48,882 nucleotides of DNA, from assembly GCA_017882305.1 (NCBI GenBank), contig JADGPU010000012.1:1-48882 (forward strand), written 5' to 3'. This document shows positions 1-9,573 of this stretch, in pieces. The translations under genes and the position numbers were made by a program. Below the pieces are notes generated by a model that was not told where the DNA came from, searched no databases, and saw only the letters and a list, made by a program, of their open reading frames with translations. The stretch comes from Bacteroidales bacterium (GTDB taxonomy: Bacteria > Bacteroidota > Bacteroidia > Bacteroidales > VadinHA17). Numbering within the stretch: the stretch's first letter is position 1; every line of letters begins with the position of its first letter.

Positions 1-1
1 C

Positions 2-1321
2 GCGATGAGCTGGCCTGAATTTGGGAATATTCATCCTTTCGTTCCAAAAGATCAGGCACAAGGCTATTATCAGATTATGGATGAATTAGGAGAGGCGCTT
101 AAAGAAATAACAGGTTTTTCTGCAATCTCATTTCAGCCAAACTCTGGAGCCGCAGGCGAGTATGCCGGATTAATGGTAATTCGTGAGTATCATCTGACAA
201 GAAAAGAAGGAAACAGAAATATAGTTTTAATACCCTCTTCAGCTCATGGCACAAACCCTGCGAGTGCCGCAATGGCCGGCATGCAGATAATTGTCGTGGA
301 ATGTGATGAAAGGGGAAATATCAGTGTGGCAGATTTGAAGAAAAAGGCTGAGGAAAATAAAGATAAACTGGCCGCTTTTATGATCACATACCCTTCAACC
401 CATGGTGTGTTTGAAGCGGAAGTAATAGAAATGTCTGATATCATCCATGAAAATGGAGGACTTGTTTATATGGATGGGGCAAATATGAATGCACAGGTCG
501 GAATTACAAATCCCGGACATATAGGCGCAGATATCTGTCATCTTAACCTTCATAAAACATTCGCCATACCTCATGGCGGAGGTGGTCCGGGGATGGGTCC
601 CATACTTACGAATGATAAACTGGCTGAGTTCCTTCCTTCCCATCATTTTGTTAAAACTGGAGGAAGTCATGGTACGACAGCTGTGGCAGGCGCTCCTTTC
701 GGGAGCGGGCATATACTGACTATTTCTCACGCCTATGTGATGATGCTGGGTTCTTTTGGATTAACCCAGGCTACCAAATATGCTATACTCAACGCTAATT
801 ATATTGCTGCATCATTAAAAGGATGGTTTAAAACTTTATATTCCGGGACAGAAGGATTTGTTGCACATGAAATGATACTCGATTGCAGGAATTTTAAAAC
901 AGATGCTGGTATTGCTGAAGCAGATATTGCTAAAAGATTGATGGATTATGGGTTTCATGCACCTACTCTTTCCTTTCCGGTTCATGGTACATTGATGGTG
1001 GAACCTACTGAATCAGAGTCACTTCAGGAACTTGATAAGTTTATAAGTGCCATGAAATCAATATGGAATGAGATAGAGGAAATAAAAAATGGTAAAGCAG
1101 ATAAAGAGGATAATGTTCTGCATAATTCACCGCATACAGTTAAGGTTGTTACAGCAAATGAATGGAATCATAGCTATGATCGCCAGAAAGCCGCTTTCCC
1201 GCTTAACTGGGTGGTGGAGAATAAGCTCTGGCCTGCTGTCGGACGAGTCGACGATGGCTTTGGTGACCGCAATCTGATTTGTACTTGCTATCCGATTGAT
1301 TTATACAGGCAGTTAATTTAA
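2..1321 (+). CDS. gcvP: glycine dehydrogenase (decarboxylating), P-protein, C-terminal part
   Basis: PLP-dependent P-protein of the glycine cleavage system; it decarboxylates glycine and passes the aminomethyl group to the lipoylated H-protein. The frame is open to the window edge, so the 5' half is missing and the internal Met at position 5 is not a start. The visible 438 residues contain the family signatures [29 protein letters not shown] and [18 protein letters not shown]; the Lys of NLHK (codon 554-556) is the PLP lysine. The end of the protein is complete. lpdA, which can supply the L-protein, lies at 44964. The next gene follows after only 12 bases, so the two may be co-transcribed. 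Confidence 0.97.
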   Translation, partial: AMSWPEFGNIHPFVPKDQAQGYYQIMDELGEALKEITGFSAISFQPNSGAAGEYAGLMVIREYHLTRKEGNRNIVLIPSSAHGTNPASAAMAGMQIIVVECDERGNISVADLKKKAEENKDKLAAFMITYPSTHGVFEAEVIEMSDIIHENGGLVYMDGANMNAQVGITNPGHIGADICHLNLHKTFAIPHGGGGPGMGPILTNDKLAEFLPSHHFVKTGGSHGTTAVAGAPFGSGHILTISHAYVMMLGSFGLTQATKYAILNANYIAASLKGWFKTLYSGTEGFVAHEMILDCRNFKTDAGIAEADIAKRLMDYGFHAPTLSFPVHGTLMVEPTESESLQELDKFISAMKSIWNEIEEIKNGKADKEDNVLHNSPHTVKVVTANEWNHSYDRQKAAFPLNWVVENKLWPAVGRVDDGFGDRNLICTCYPIDLYRQLI

Positions 1322-1333
1322 ACTTTTAGGACA

Positions 1334-2734
1334 ATGAGAAGAATAATTTTATTTATGTCTTCTGTAATGATTGCAGCTTCTTGTGGAAGAGGTGGTTACA
1401 GCCAGCAAATAGCCAAATCAGATTCGTCAATGGGAAAAATCTATCATATAAAGTTAATCACAATGGATCCTGGTCATTTTCATGCAGCCCTGGTCCAGAA
1501 AATCATGTACGATCAGGTTTCTCCCGATGTGCATGTTTATGCGCCGCAGGGACCGGATTATCTGCAGCATCTCGGCAGGATCAAATCGTACAACAGCAGA
1601 CCTGTCAATCCCACCTCATGGAATGAAATAGTATATACGGGTCCTGATTTCTTTGAAAAGATGCTGGCTGAAAAAACAGGAAATGTTGTGGTTTTATCCG
1701 GGAATAACAGGAAAAAAGCGGAGTATATTTCAAAATCCATCAATGCCGGTCTCAATGTTCTGGCAGATAAGCCTATGATCATTAGTCCTGAAGATTTTCC
1801 AGCACTTGAAGCAGCTTTTGCTACAGCGAGGGAAAAGGGAGTTATCTTATATGATATAATGACTGAGAGATATGAGGTGACCACAATTCTTCAAAAACTT
1901 CTTTCCCAAAATACGGTAGTCTTTGGCGTATTAAAAACTGGTAGTAAAGAAGCACCCGCGGTAACAAAAATAAGTGTACATCATTTCTCAAAGATTGTTT
2001 CAGGAAGTCCTGTACTTCGCCCTGCATGGTATTTTGATGTTCAGCAACAGGGTGAAGGGATTGTCGATGTAACAACGCATCTCGTCGATCTTGTTCAATG
2101 GGAATGTTTCCCCGAACAAATTCTGAATCCCTCAGACATAAAGATGGTAAGTGCAAAAAGATGGCCAACTTTTATCTCAAAAGAAGAGTTTAAAGGAGTT
2201 ACAGGGTTTGATGAATTTCCGGGTTATCTTATGAAGGATATTAAGAACGGAAAGCTGAATGTTTTTTCAAACGGGGAAATGGTCTATCAGATAAAAGGGA
2301 TTTATGCAAAGGTCTCTGTTGAGTGGAAATATCAGGCTCCTCAGGGAGGAGGTGATACACATTATTCAGTAATGCACGGGACAAAATGCGATCTGATAAT
2401 CAAGCAGGGTGCTGAGGAAAAATTTCTGCCTACACTGTATATCGAAAACATAAAAGGATTAACAATGAATGATTTCGCTTCGGAATTAAAAGAAGTTATC
2501 AAGACATTCCCTTATGATAATCTACAGATAGAAGCCATTAACAGTACCACTCTTAAGATTAATGTTCCTGAAAAGTACAGGGTAAGTCACGAAGACCATT
2601 TTGGTCAGGTTACCGCGAAATTTCTTGAATATCTGGAGGCAGCCAAATTGCCGGAATGGGAGGTTCCGGGCATGATTACAAAATACTATACCACTACTAC
2701 TGCCCTAAAGCTTGCGAAGGGGAATAGCCATTAA
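1334..2734 (+). CDS. lipoprotein of the Gfo/Idh/MocA oxidoreductase type
   Basis: 466 residues. The N-terminus is a lipoprotein signal (hydrophobic stretch, then AASC with Cys17), so the product is probably exported and lipid-anchored. Residues about 36-200 look like a Gfo/Idh/MocA NAD(P)-binding fold: a VVVLSGNNRKK strand-turn, then an ADKPM motif (145-149) in place of the usual EKP. The rest matches the Bacteroidota-type 'putative oxidoreductase C-terminal domain'. A classic GxGxxG is not obvious; the first strand reads LITMDPGHFHAAL. Substrate unknown; sugar or polyol derivatives are usual for this superfamily. Its stop overlaps the convergent ddl stop by 3 bases (2731-2734 region). Confidence 0.8.
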   Translation: MRRIILFMSSVMIAASCGRGGYSQQIAKSDSSMGKIYHIKLITMDPGHFHAALVQKIMYDQVSPDVHVYAPQGPDYLQHLGRIKSYNSRPVNPTSWNEIVYTGPDFFEKMLAEKTGNVVVLSGNNRKKAEYISKSINAGLNVLADKPMIISPEDFPALEAAFATAREKGVILYDIMTERYEVTTILQKLLSQNTVVFGVLKTGSKEAPAVTKISVHHFSKIVSGSPVLRPAWYFDVQQQGEGIVDVTTHLVDLVQWECFPEQILNPSDIKMVSAKRWPTFISKEEFKGVTGFDEFPGYLMKDIKNGKLNVFSNGEMVYQIKGIYAKVSVEWKYQAPQGGGDTHYSVMHGTKCDLIIKQGAEEKFLPTLYIENIKGLTMNDFASELKEVIKTFPYDNLQIEAINSTTLKINVPEKYRVSHEDHFGQVTAKFLEYLEAAKLPEWEVPGMITKYYTTTTALKLAKGNSH

Positions 2735-3702
2735 TCAAACATATTCTCAACAGCCATTGAGTATAATTCTTCAAGCGATATCCCGGCAGCTTCAGCCTGT
2801 TTTGGAACAAGACTTTCTTTTGTCATGCCCGGCACAGTATTTATCTCAATAAAATATGGCTTCTCCTTTATAACAATAAAATCAACCCTGACAATTCCCT
2901 TACAACCAAGAAGCTCATAAACAAACTTACTTATTCTTTGTATTTCATCTATAACAGTTAGTGGCATATCAGCTGGTGTGATTTCATCAGATTTCCCGGG
3001 GATATATTTTGCCTCATAGTCGAAAAATTCATTTTTGCTGATAATCTCGGTAACAGGAAGAACAATCGTTTTGTTTTTTGTTTTAAAAACACCACATGCA
3101 ACTTCCCGGCCGTTCATGAAAGCTTCAATAAGAACCTCATCGCTCTCTTTAAATGCGATATCAATGGCAGACAGTAAGTCCTTTTCCTGTTTCACCTTGG
3201 TAACACCAAAGCTGGAGCCGCTGTCATTTGGTTTGACAAAACATGGCAGGCCAGTCTTTTTTATCAGGAATACAGGATCCAAAGTCTCTCCCTTTCTTAT
3301 CAGAACAGCATTAGCCATAGTGATCCCGTACTCTTTAAGAAAGAGTTTGCATGCCTGTTTATTGAATGTCAGGGCGGAGCAGAATGCATCACAACTTGTG
3401 TATGGAATACCCATAATGTCGAAGTATCCCTGAAGCAAACCATTCTCACCTGGTGTCCCATGAATTGCAATAAATACTCCGGCGAATTTTATCTTGTGGT
3501 CGTTATGTGTCAGACTAAAATCGTTCTTATCAATATTATGATAACGACCCTTCTGATCTTCCCAGTACCAGTTAGTTCCCCGGATAATGATAATATAAAC
3601 TATATATCTGGAGGATAAGATTTTGCTTACTTCCTCAGCACTCTTTACAGAAATCTCAAATTCAGAGGAATCACCTCCGGCTGCTATTGCAATAGTCTTC
3701 AT
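2731..3702 (-). CDS. ddl: D-alanine--D-alanine ligase
   Basis: 323 residues, normal length for Ddl. ATP-grasp enzyme joining two D-alanines for the peptidoglycan precursor in the cytoplasm. Visible signatures: HGTPGENGLLQG (N-terminal Ddl motif), FVKPNDSGSSFGV (ATP-grasp) and RVDFIV...YFIEINTVPGMT near the C-terminus (Mg-ATP site and D-Ala loop). ATG start at 3702 with a candidate -7 box 22 bases upstream. It works on the product of the alanine racemase part of murF-alr (22367) and feeds the MurF part. It is convergent with, and slightly overlaps, the preceding gene. Confidence 0.96.
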   Translation of the reverse strand: MKTIAIAAGGDSSEFEISVKSAEEVSKILSSRYIVYIIIIRGTNWYWEDQKGRYHNIDKNDFSLTHNDHKIKFAGVFIAIHGTPGENGLLQGYFDIMGIPYTSCDAFCSALTFNKQACKLFLKEYGITMANAVLIRKGETLDPVFLIKKTGLPCFVKPNDSGSSFGVTKVKQEKDLLSAIDIAFKESDEVLIEAFMNGREVACGVFKTKNKTIVLPVTEIISKNEFFDYEAKYIPGKSDEITPADMPLTVIDEIQRISKFVYELLGCKGIVRVDFIVIKEKPYFIEINTVPGMTKESLVPKQAEAAGISLEELYSMAVENMFD

Positions 3703-3723
3703 GTTTTGTTTAATTTTTCAATC

Positions 3724-3731
3724 CAAAATTA
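3724..3731 (-). promoter_or_regulatory. candidate -7 box of ddl
   Basis: TAATTTTG on the minus strand fits the Bacteroidota -7 consensus TAnnTTTG and ends 22 bases before the ddl ATG. No clear -33 TTTG was seen, and the motif is expected by chance fairly often in AT-rich DNA. Confidence 0.35.
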
Positions 3732-3816
3732 ATCATTTTAAGAAATCATCCTCTGTGTTCCTTTGTGTAATAAAAATTTATTATAAAGTGAACGTAGTAA
3801 TAACCTGCAGATATAT

Positions 3817-3824
3817 TACCTTTG
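3817..3824 (+). promoter_or_regulatory. -7 box of the lemA/TPM operon
   Basis: TACCTTTG is a full match to TAnnTTTG and lies 25 bases before the lemA ATG at 3849. The TTG at 3822 is inside this box, so it cannot be the start codon. Confidence 0.55.
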
Positions 3825-3848
3825 ACAGGAATTTTAAAATTAATAAAA

Positions 3849-4451
3849 ATGAAAAAAGGTTGTTTGATTTCGATTATAGTAGTTGCTTTTCTGGCACTTA
3901 TAGTTTTAGCCGCAGTTCTTTGGGGCACAAAAGTATATAACGGTATGGTTACAATGCAGGAGTCTGTCACCAGTCAATGGGGCAATGTTGAAACAGCATA
4001 TCAGCGCAGATCCGACCTCATACCCAATTTTGTCAATACAGTCAAGGGTGCTGCCAATTTTGAACAAACCACTCTTACTCAGGTTATTGAAGCCAGATCG
4101 AAAGCTACATCAGTCACAATTGATCCTACCAAGATGACAGCAGCAAACATGCAACAGTTCCAGCAGGCTCAGGGGCAGTTGTCTTCCGCACTCTCAAGAC
4201 TGATGGTTGTTGTTGAACAGTATCCCGAACTTAAAGCAACACAGAATTTCCGTGATCTGCAGATTACGCTTGAAAGTACAGAAAACAGGATTTCAGTTGA
4301 AAGAAGAAAATTCAACGAAATAGCTTTGACATATAATACTTATATAAAGAGATTCCCTCAGAATTTTCTGGCAGGAATGTTTTCATTCCAGATCAAACCC
4401 TATTTTGAGGCTGAAAAAGGTGCTGAAAAAGCTCCGGAAGTCAAATTTTAA
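3849..4451 (+). CDS. lemA: LemA family protein
   Basis: 200 residues from the ATG at 3849; an upstream in-frame TTG at 3822 lies in the promoter box and is rejected. One N-terminal membrane helix (about residues 4-25, CLISIIVVAFLALIVLAAVL) is followed by the all-helical LemA domain: QWGNVETAYQRRSDLIPNFV, then VEQYPELKATQNF and STENRISVERRKFN, all typical. LemA proteins are membrane-anchored with the helical bundle outside the cytoplasm; their biochemical role is not settled. The two following TPM-domain genes start 20 and 16 bases after the preceding stop codons, the usual LemA-TPM operon of Bacteroidota. Confidence 0.93.
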   Translation: MKKGCLISIIVVAFLALIVLAAVLWGTKVYNGMVTMQESVTSQWGNVETAYQRRSDLIPNFVNTVKGAANFEQTTLTQVIEARSKATSVTIDPTKMTAANMQQFQQAQGQLSSALSRLMVVVEQYPELKATQNFRDLQITLESTENRISVERRKFNEIALTYNTYIKRFPQNFLAGMFSFQIKPYFEAEKGAEKAPEVKF

Positions 4452-4471
4452 AAACTTATCCATAAATATAA

Positions 4472-4915
4472 ATGAAAGCTTCATCGTTCTTTTCGAAAGA
4501 ACAGCAGGCTCAGATTCTTGCATCTGTCAGGGAGGCTGAGATGGAAACTTCAGGCGAAATCAGGGTACACATCGAATCTTCACTAAAAGGCGATGTTCTC
4601 GACAGAGCCGCATGGCTTTTTAAAAAACTGGGGATGCATAAAACTGCTGAACGCAATGGTGTTTTGTTTTATCTTGCAGTGAACGACAAAAGGTTTGCGA
4701 TCATAGGTGATGCCGGGATAAATGCAAAAGTTCATGCCGGTTTCTGGGATGATATAAGCGAACTGCTTAAGAAGAATTTCAAAGAAGGTAAATTTACAGA
4801 AGGCCTTTCAGATGGAATTTTACTCGCCGGGAAACATCTTAAAATTCACTTTCCTCACAGAAAGGATGATGTAAATGAATTGCCCGATGAAATTTCATTC
4901 GATAAAATAAAATAA
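4472..4915 (+). CDS. TPM-domain protein without signal peptide
   Basis: 147 residues. It starts directly with the TPM (TLP18.3/Psb32/MOLO-1) domain: SGEIRVHIESS, then NGVLFYLAVNDKRFAIIGDAGINAKV, then GKFTEGLSDGILLAGKHLK. There is no signal peptide or membrane helix, unlike the next gene, so it may work on the cytoplasmic side. Some TPM domains have been reported to have phosphatase activity, but function here is open. Middle gene of the lemA-TPM-TPM operon. Confidence 0.88.
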   Translation: MKASSFFSKEQQAQILASVREAEMETSGEIRVHIESSLKGDVLDRAAWLFKKLGMHKTAERNGVLFYLAVNDKRFAIIGDAGINAKVHAGFWDDISELLKKNFKEGKFTEGLSDGILLAGKHLKIHFPHRKDDVNELPDEISFDKIK

Positions 4916-4931
4916 AAGAAGAGTAACGACA

Positions 4932-5744
4932 ATGATAAAAAAAGGCTTGCATTTGCTGACCCTCTCGGTTTTATTTTGTGCAATTTCAATTGACAGGGGT
5001 TATTCACAAAATATTCCTGAACGACCTACTCCTCCCAGGTTAGTAAACGATTTTGCCGGGATGCTTAAAGCAGAAGAAGTAAGTATGCTCGAACAAAAGC
5101 TTGTTGCTTTCAACGATTCCACTTCTACCCAGATCGCTGTTGTAATCGTTCCTTCACTGGAGGGATATGATAAAGCGGATTATGCACAACGGCTGGCAGA
5201 GAAATGGGGTATCGGTCGGAAAGGGATGAATAATGGTGTGCTCATACTCGTAAAACCAAAAACTGCTGATTCAAACGGCCAGGTACAGATTGCGCAGGGT
5301 TATGGTCTTGAGGGAGTTATTCCTGATATTACCTGCGGAGAAATAGTTGATCGAGAGATTCTCCCTGCATTCAGAAACGGAGATTATTATGGTGGATTAA
5401 ACAATGCTACAAGTACTCTTATGTCGCTGGCAAGAAAGGAATTTTCAGCAGCGGATTATGGTCATAAGGCAAAAAAGAGCACTGGTAAAAACATTCCCTT
5501 TGGACTTATAATATTTATTGTATTCATTATTATCTCTATGGTTTCCCGGGGTTCGGGTGGATCGAATAATAAACATATAAGTACCAGAGGCTTGCCATTC
5601 TGGATGCTCTTGGGTATGATGAATTCAGGAAGAAGATCAAGCGGCAGTTGGGGCGGATTCTCAGGTGGCGGAGGGGGCGGAGGAGGTTTCGGCGGCTTCG
5701 GTGGCGGAAGCTTTGGCGGAGGAGGAGCTGGCGGCAGCTGGTAG
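4932..5744 (+). CDS. secreted/membrane TPM-domain protein with Gly-rich tail (YgcG type)
   Basis: 270 residues. Signal peptide about 1-25 (ending GYSQ), TPM domain about 35-165 (VNDFAGMLKAEEV, TSTQIAVVIVPSLEGYD, NNGVLILVKPK, GYGLEGVIPD), one membrane helix near 188-205 (IPFGLIIFIVFIIISMV), and a C-terminal tail of Gly, Ser and Phe ending GGSW. This order is that of the YgcG family. The tail is GC-rich and repetitive, which produces a long proline-rich antisense frame that is not a gene. Last gene of the lemA operon; it faces rluD across 29 bases. Confidence 0.9.
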   Translation: MIKKGLHLLTLSVLFCAISIDRGYSQNIPERPTPPRLVNDFAGMLKAEEVSMLEQKLVAFNDSTSTQIAVVIVPSLEGYDKADYAQRLAEKWGIGRKGMNNGVLILVKPKTADSNGQVQIAQGYGLEGVIPDITCGEIVDREILPAFRNGDYYGGLNNATSTLMSLARKEFSAADYGHKAKKSTGKNIPFGLIIFIVFIIISMVSRGSGGSNNKHISTRGLPFWMLLGMMNSGRRSSGSWGGFSGGGGGGGGFGGFGGGSFGGGGAGGSW

Positions 5745-5773
5745 CTGATGGCATAGGGCACAGTGCACAGGGT

Positions 5774-6805
5774 TCAGGTGGATTCCCTACCCGAAATATA
5801 TTTTCTCCACTTTTCAATTACCTGTACCATATCAGCAGGCAGATCTGAATCAAAGGAGAGTCTGTCACCGGTTACCGGATGATCGAACGCCAGCGACTTT
5901 GCATGTAATGCCTGACGCGGAAGTATCTTAAAACAATTTTTAATAAATTGTTGGTATTTTGTGAATGTCGTGCCTTTAAGTATCTGATTTCCACCATACT
6001 CCTCATCATTAAATAAAGGATGCTTTATATGACTGAAATGAACCCGGATCTGATGTGTCCGGCCGGTTTCAAGTTTGCATTCAATCAGTGAAATATAACC
6101 AAGATCCTCAAGAACCTTATAATGAGTAATTGCGATCTTACCCTCAGAGTCATCCTTAAAGACCTGCATAATCTTCCTGTCTTTTATACTCCTGCCTACA
6201 TTCCCTGTAATAGTTCCTTCAAGCGGATCGGGAATTCCCCAAATGAGCGCGTTATATCTTCGATCTGTTGTTCTGTCATAAAATTGTTTTGAAAGCCTGT
6301 TAAGTGCAAATTCATTCTTTGCAATAACAAGGATCCCGGATGTATTTTTATCCAATCTGTGAACCAACCCGGGTCTGCTTTCACCTGTATTAAAAAGAGG
6401 CAGATCCCTGAAGTGCCACATCAGAGCATTAACAAGTGTTCCGGTATAGTTGCCATAGGCAGGATGTACAACCATTCCCGGTTCTTTATTAACAACCAGT
6501 ATATCATCATCTTCATAAACGATATTCAGAGGGATGTTTTCGGGGATAAGTTCAATTTCTCTTGGAGGCGTTGGCAAAACAACCTGTACAATATCTCCGG
6601 GTTTGATCTTATAGTTTGGTTTAACCGTATTATTATTTACCAGAATATTCCCTGCATTGGCAGCATTCTGAATACGTGTCCGGGAGGAATTCTCAAGTCT
6701 GTCTGACAGGAATTTATCAATCCTCAGGAGTGATTGTCCGGGATCTGCCTTAAACCGGTAATGTTCAAAGAGCTCTTGCTGATCGACTAATTCATCTTCT
6801 GTCAT
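5774..6805 (-). CDS. rluD: RluA-family 23S rRNA pseudouridine synthase (RluD-like)
   Basis: 343 residues. N-terminal S4 RNA-binding domain (about 25-85, RIDKFLSDRLENSSRTRIQ) followed by the RluA/RluD catalytic domain with VHRLDKNTSGILV, where Asp152 is the predicted catalytic aspartate, and LETGRTHQIRVHF further on. It converts uridines of 23S rRNA to pseudouridine; RluD is the likeliest subfamily given length and S4 domain. It is the last gene of a minus-strand run PASTA protein - T9SS protein - rluD, with 9 bases between its ATG and the preceding stop. Confidence 0.93.
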   Translation of the reverse strand: MTEDELVDQQELFEHYRFKADPGQSLLRIDKFLSDRLENSSRTRIQNAANAGNILVNNNTVKPNYKIKPGDIVQVVLPTPPREIELIPENIPLNIVYEDDDILVVNKEPGMVVHPAYGNYTGTLVNALMWHFRDLPLFNTGESRPGLVHRLDKNTSGILVIAKNEFALNRLSKQFYDRTTDRRYNALIWGIPDPLEGTITGNVGRSIKDRKIMQVFKDDSEGKIAITHYKVLEDLGYISLIECKLETGRTHQIRVHFSHIKHPLFNDEEYGGNQILKGTTFTKYQQFIKNCFKILPRQALHAKSLAFDHPVTGDRLSFDSDLPADMVQVIEKWRKYISGREST

Positions 6806-6814
6806 TTTTTGAGA

Positions 6815-8671
6815 TTACCTTGATTTAATAAACCTGTTATATCCAACAGGTCTGCCATTTATACTTATGACCAAGAAATACATGCCATTATGAAGTGAAG
6901 ATATATCAACCTTATCACTGAAAAGAACTTTTATAAGTTCGTGGCCATTCAGGTCGGTTATGGTTATGTATGATGATCCGGACATTTGCAGTTCCCCCGG
7001 ATCAATATTGAGATAATCTCTTGCCGGATTTGGCCATATGTTCATGAGGTTTTTATTCTTATAATAGGTATCATGGACTGATGTAATTATAAGTGGAGAA
7101 CCTAAAACAGGCCTTATCATTATACTTCCCTCAACCTGGGATTTGCTCCATACCCCGTTTATCCAGTAGAATTGTTTGCCGGCATTAGGAGTATTGACAT
7201 CATAACCGACATTAAGAAATGATTCGGAGCGTTGCTTCCATCCAACAAAAAATACATCATTCACCACTACACCTTCAGGAAGAGTATAATTATAAAAACC
7301 ATTAATCACATCACCCTGTTCAACCATGACATCTTCTTTGGTATAAAGCACGTTTCCCGGAATGCCGTTATTATTGTCCCATACTACAAGATCAAATTCT
7401 CTTAGATTAGCGTCCTGATAGCTGTCGTTGAAGCATATACGTATAGCTCTCAGGGTATCCTGCATGTAAGAGGTGAATTTGTAAGCTACCATAGCATTTC
7501 TGGAGCCGAGTCCGTTTATCCCGTATCCGCCTTCAGATGTCCCATCGTCGAATGCAAAATAGTTTTTGAAAACCTGATAATAGACTAAAGTGTCGTTTTC
7601 CTTTGGGTCAAAATTATCTGTCTTAAGGGAAGCTGTAATCCTGAAGAGAGCTGAATCATTATTGCTTGTGCTGAACGTGTAGACAAGGTCAGCGTTATAA
7701 TCAATACTTGTTAAAGGCCCGATATTGGTTGCTCCTGCAGAAAAAGAATAAGCTAGAGAATTTTTATTAACATCCCAAATTTCAAAATTACGGGTTGTAT
7801 TTCGTGTTATTGTATCATTATTCCGATAATGAACAAGTATTGAAGAGCCCATTTCCTGCAGATAGACCTGCAAGAATTGTTTCCAGGGCATCGCTTCATG
7901 ACTTTTGAGCAAAGAACGGAGCGGAAGCGTGAATGCCACATCGGCAAATATCGTGTCCCCGGCGTTTCTGTTTTTGTCAAGACGAACATAATCGATATTC
8001 CATATATCACAATTGCCAACCATCGACGGGTCACTGAGGTTAGGGCTGAGGCTGGCATAATTAACGAACCGGAACTGGAAGCCTTTTTGAAGGAAACGGT
8101 CCTTATCAATCCTGATAATGGCTGGTTTAAATCTTTGATCGAGGCTGCCTTGAGCTTTCCATACCGAGTACCATTTTTGTTCATCAGGTGCAAAGAACTG
8201 AAGAGTCAGACTGTCATTCGCTTCAGGGGGATCAGCAAGACCTCCTGCCTGATAAAAGAAGCTCAGCCAGACATTATCTGATGCGCTATAATTCAGATTT
8301 ATAGATTGAGATGTAAGATGATCAGCTTCAAATCCCGATGAAGAAGCTTCATTGTACATTCTGCCGGAATTGTCCAATGCATCGAAAGTGGCTATTCCGG
8401 TTGTGATCTGGCGATCGGAATAAGTATTATTGATAAACACATAGTTATCTGTCCATTTCTTGCTATCCGGGAATATTGAATGCCCTGAGAAATCATCAAA
8501 AAACGGAAGGACCAGGGTGTCAGCAGAAGTCACACCTTTACTCTCCTTTAGTTTTTCGGTGTTATGTATAATACTGTAATTTGACTGCAGACCGGTGATT
8601 ACTTCCTGCGCAGTAGTATTAACCAGACATGCATTGACAAATATTCCATATAGAATTATCCTTTTGATCAT
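6815..8671 (-). CDS. secreted protein with T9SS C-terminal sorting domain
   Basis: 618 residues. Signal peptide about 1-22 (ending TTAQ), a large beta-rich middle with no enzyme motif I recognise, and a C-terminal type IX secretion sorting domain (about 545-618): IWPNPARDYLNI, then ITDLNGHELIKV, then ISSLHNGMYFLVI and a short basic end. Such proteins cross the outer membrane through the T9SS and are released or attached at the surface. Residues about 105-230 (SASDNVWLSFFYQAGG and following) may be a jelly-roll carbohydrate- or lectin-like fold, which is only an impression. It sits 5 bases after the PASTA gene, before rluD. Confidence 0.88.
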   Translation of the reverse strand: MIKRIILYGIFVNACLVNTTAQEVITGLQSNYSIIHNTEKLKESKGVTSADTLVLPFFDDFSGHSIFPDSKKWTDNYVFINNTYSDRQITTGIATFDALDNSGRMYNEASSSGFEADHLTSQSINLNYSASDNVWLSFFYQAGGLADPPEANDSLTLQFFAPDEQKWYSVWKAQGSLDQRFKPAIIRIDKDRFLQKGFQFRFVNYASLSPNLSDPSMVGNCDIWNIDYVRLDKNRNAGDTIFADVAFTLPLRSLLKSHEAMPWKQFLQVYLQEMGSSILVHYRNNDTITRNTTRNFEIWDVNKNSLAYSFSAGATNIGPLTSIDYNADLVYTFSTSNNDSALFRITASLKTDNFDPKENDTLVYYQVFKNYFAFDDGTSEGGYGINGLGSRNAMVAYKFTSYMQDTLRAIRICFNDSYQDANLREFDLVVWDNNNGIPGNVLYTKEDVMVEQGDVINGFYNYTLPEGVVVNDVFFVGWKQRSESFLNVGYDVNTPNAGKQFYWINGVWSKSQVEGSIMIRPVLGSPLIITSVHDTYYKNKNLMNIWPNPARDYLNIDPGELQMSGSSYITITDLNGHELIKVLFSDKVDISSLHNGMYFLVISINGRPVGYNRFIKSR

Positions 8672-8676
8672 CCGGA

Positions 8677-9528
8677 TTAGTTAGACTTATTTTCTGGAAT
8701 TGTGACTACCGGGAATGTATCTGAAACAATCCTCGTTGAATCAACTTTAAGTTTTGCCGGATCAACTGTGAGCCAAACGTATATAAGAGATCCGAGTCGA
8801 AGAGTTGCGTCATTCTTAAATTCCGGATTCTGTTTATAGATAAAAGCATTAATGGTATCTGCTCCTTTTTTTATAGTATTGTCATATTCAAAAGCGCCCA
8901 GGTTAAGTGATGAACTCAGAATTTTATCTTTTGCAGGATCAAGTTTCATCCCCAGCAAATCAGGAACAGAAGTAAGTTGGTTGCTTAATCCTTTCCCAAG
9001 AACCAGGTCAATTACTGAACCTTTCTGAAGTGAATCTTTTTCGCGGATTTTCTTTCCATTGTATTGCTGATCGATAACAACATCTATAGAGAGATCGGGT
9101 CTGTATTTTAAGAGTCCGATTTCAAGGCCTGAACTCTCAATAAGTAAGATTGCCTGTCTTTTTGGAAGATCGATAAGATTTGGCATTGCTACCATTTCAG
9201 GATGAAATGCATTAATTGTGAGAACAACATTCCTCCATTTTTTTACCTTGAACCCTGGCTTGGGATTCTGTTCAGCAATGGAGCCACGGGGAACAACTGT
9301 TGTGTAAATTGAATCAATTACCTGATACCGGAGCCTGCTTTTTTTTGCAAGTTTGACAGTCTGATCCATTGTAAGCCCGATGAAATTGGGAACAGGACGT
9401 GCCTGTCCATGTCTTGTATAAAAGTTCATCCAGATAAGGAGCATCAATACCGCCCCAACAACAATAACAATGGCAAATCCAAGATTCTTAAAAAATAGTT
9501 TGCTCAGGATAAAGTTTTTAAAGCTCAT
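8677..9528 (-). CDS. membrane-anchored PASTA-domain protein
   Basis: 283 residues. One N-terminal membrane helix (about 17-36, LGFAIVIVVGAVLMLLIWM) and then three PASTA repeats (about 44-108, 112-178 and 185-253), each opening like VPNFIGLTMDQTVKLAKKS or MPNLIDLPKRQAILLIESS. PASTA domains bind peptidoglycan stems in PBPs and kinases; here there is no kinase or transpeptidase domain, so it is a stand-alone wall-sensing or scaffold protein. In many Bacteroidota this gene lies next to ddl and rluD; here ddl is 5 kb away with lemA-TPM genes in between. First gene of its operon, with a good promoter box 28 bases upstream. Confidence 0.9.
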   Translation of the reverse strand: MSFKNFILSKLFFKNLGFAIVIVVGAVLMLLIWMNFYTRHGQARPVPNFIGLTMDQTVKLAKKSRLRYQVIDSIYTTVVPRGSIAEQNPKPGFKVKKWRNVVLTINAFHPEMVAMPNLIDLPKRQAILLIESSGLEIGLLKYRPDLSIDVVIDQQYNGKKIREKDSLQKGSVIDLVLGKGLSNQLTSVPDLLGMKLDPAKDKILSSSLNLGAFEYDNTIKKGADTINAFIYKQNPEFKNDATLRLGSLIYVWLTVDPAKLKVDSTRIVSDTFPVVTIPENKSN

Positions 9529-9556
9529 AAAAACAGATTGAACATTAGTAATAACG

Positions 9557-9564
9557 CAAAGGTA
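9557..9564 (-). promoter_or_regulatory. -7 box of the PASTA-T9SS-rluD operon
   Basis: TACCTTTG on the minus strand, exact match to TAnnTTTG, 28 bases before the ATG at 9528 and just after the mqnE stop. The same octamer precedes lemA and dnaB. Confidence 0.5.
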
Positions 9565-9573
9565 CTGATAAAA

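Noticed and set aside
5462..5761. Proline-rich open frame on the minus strand
   Set aside because: It is the antisense image of the Gly/Phe-rich tail of the TPM-domain protein at 4932-5744.
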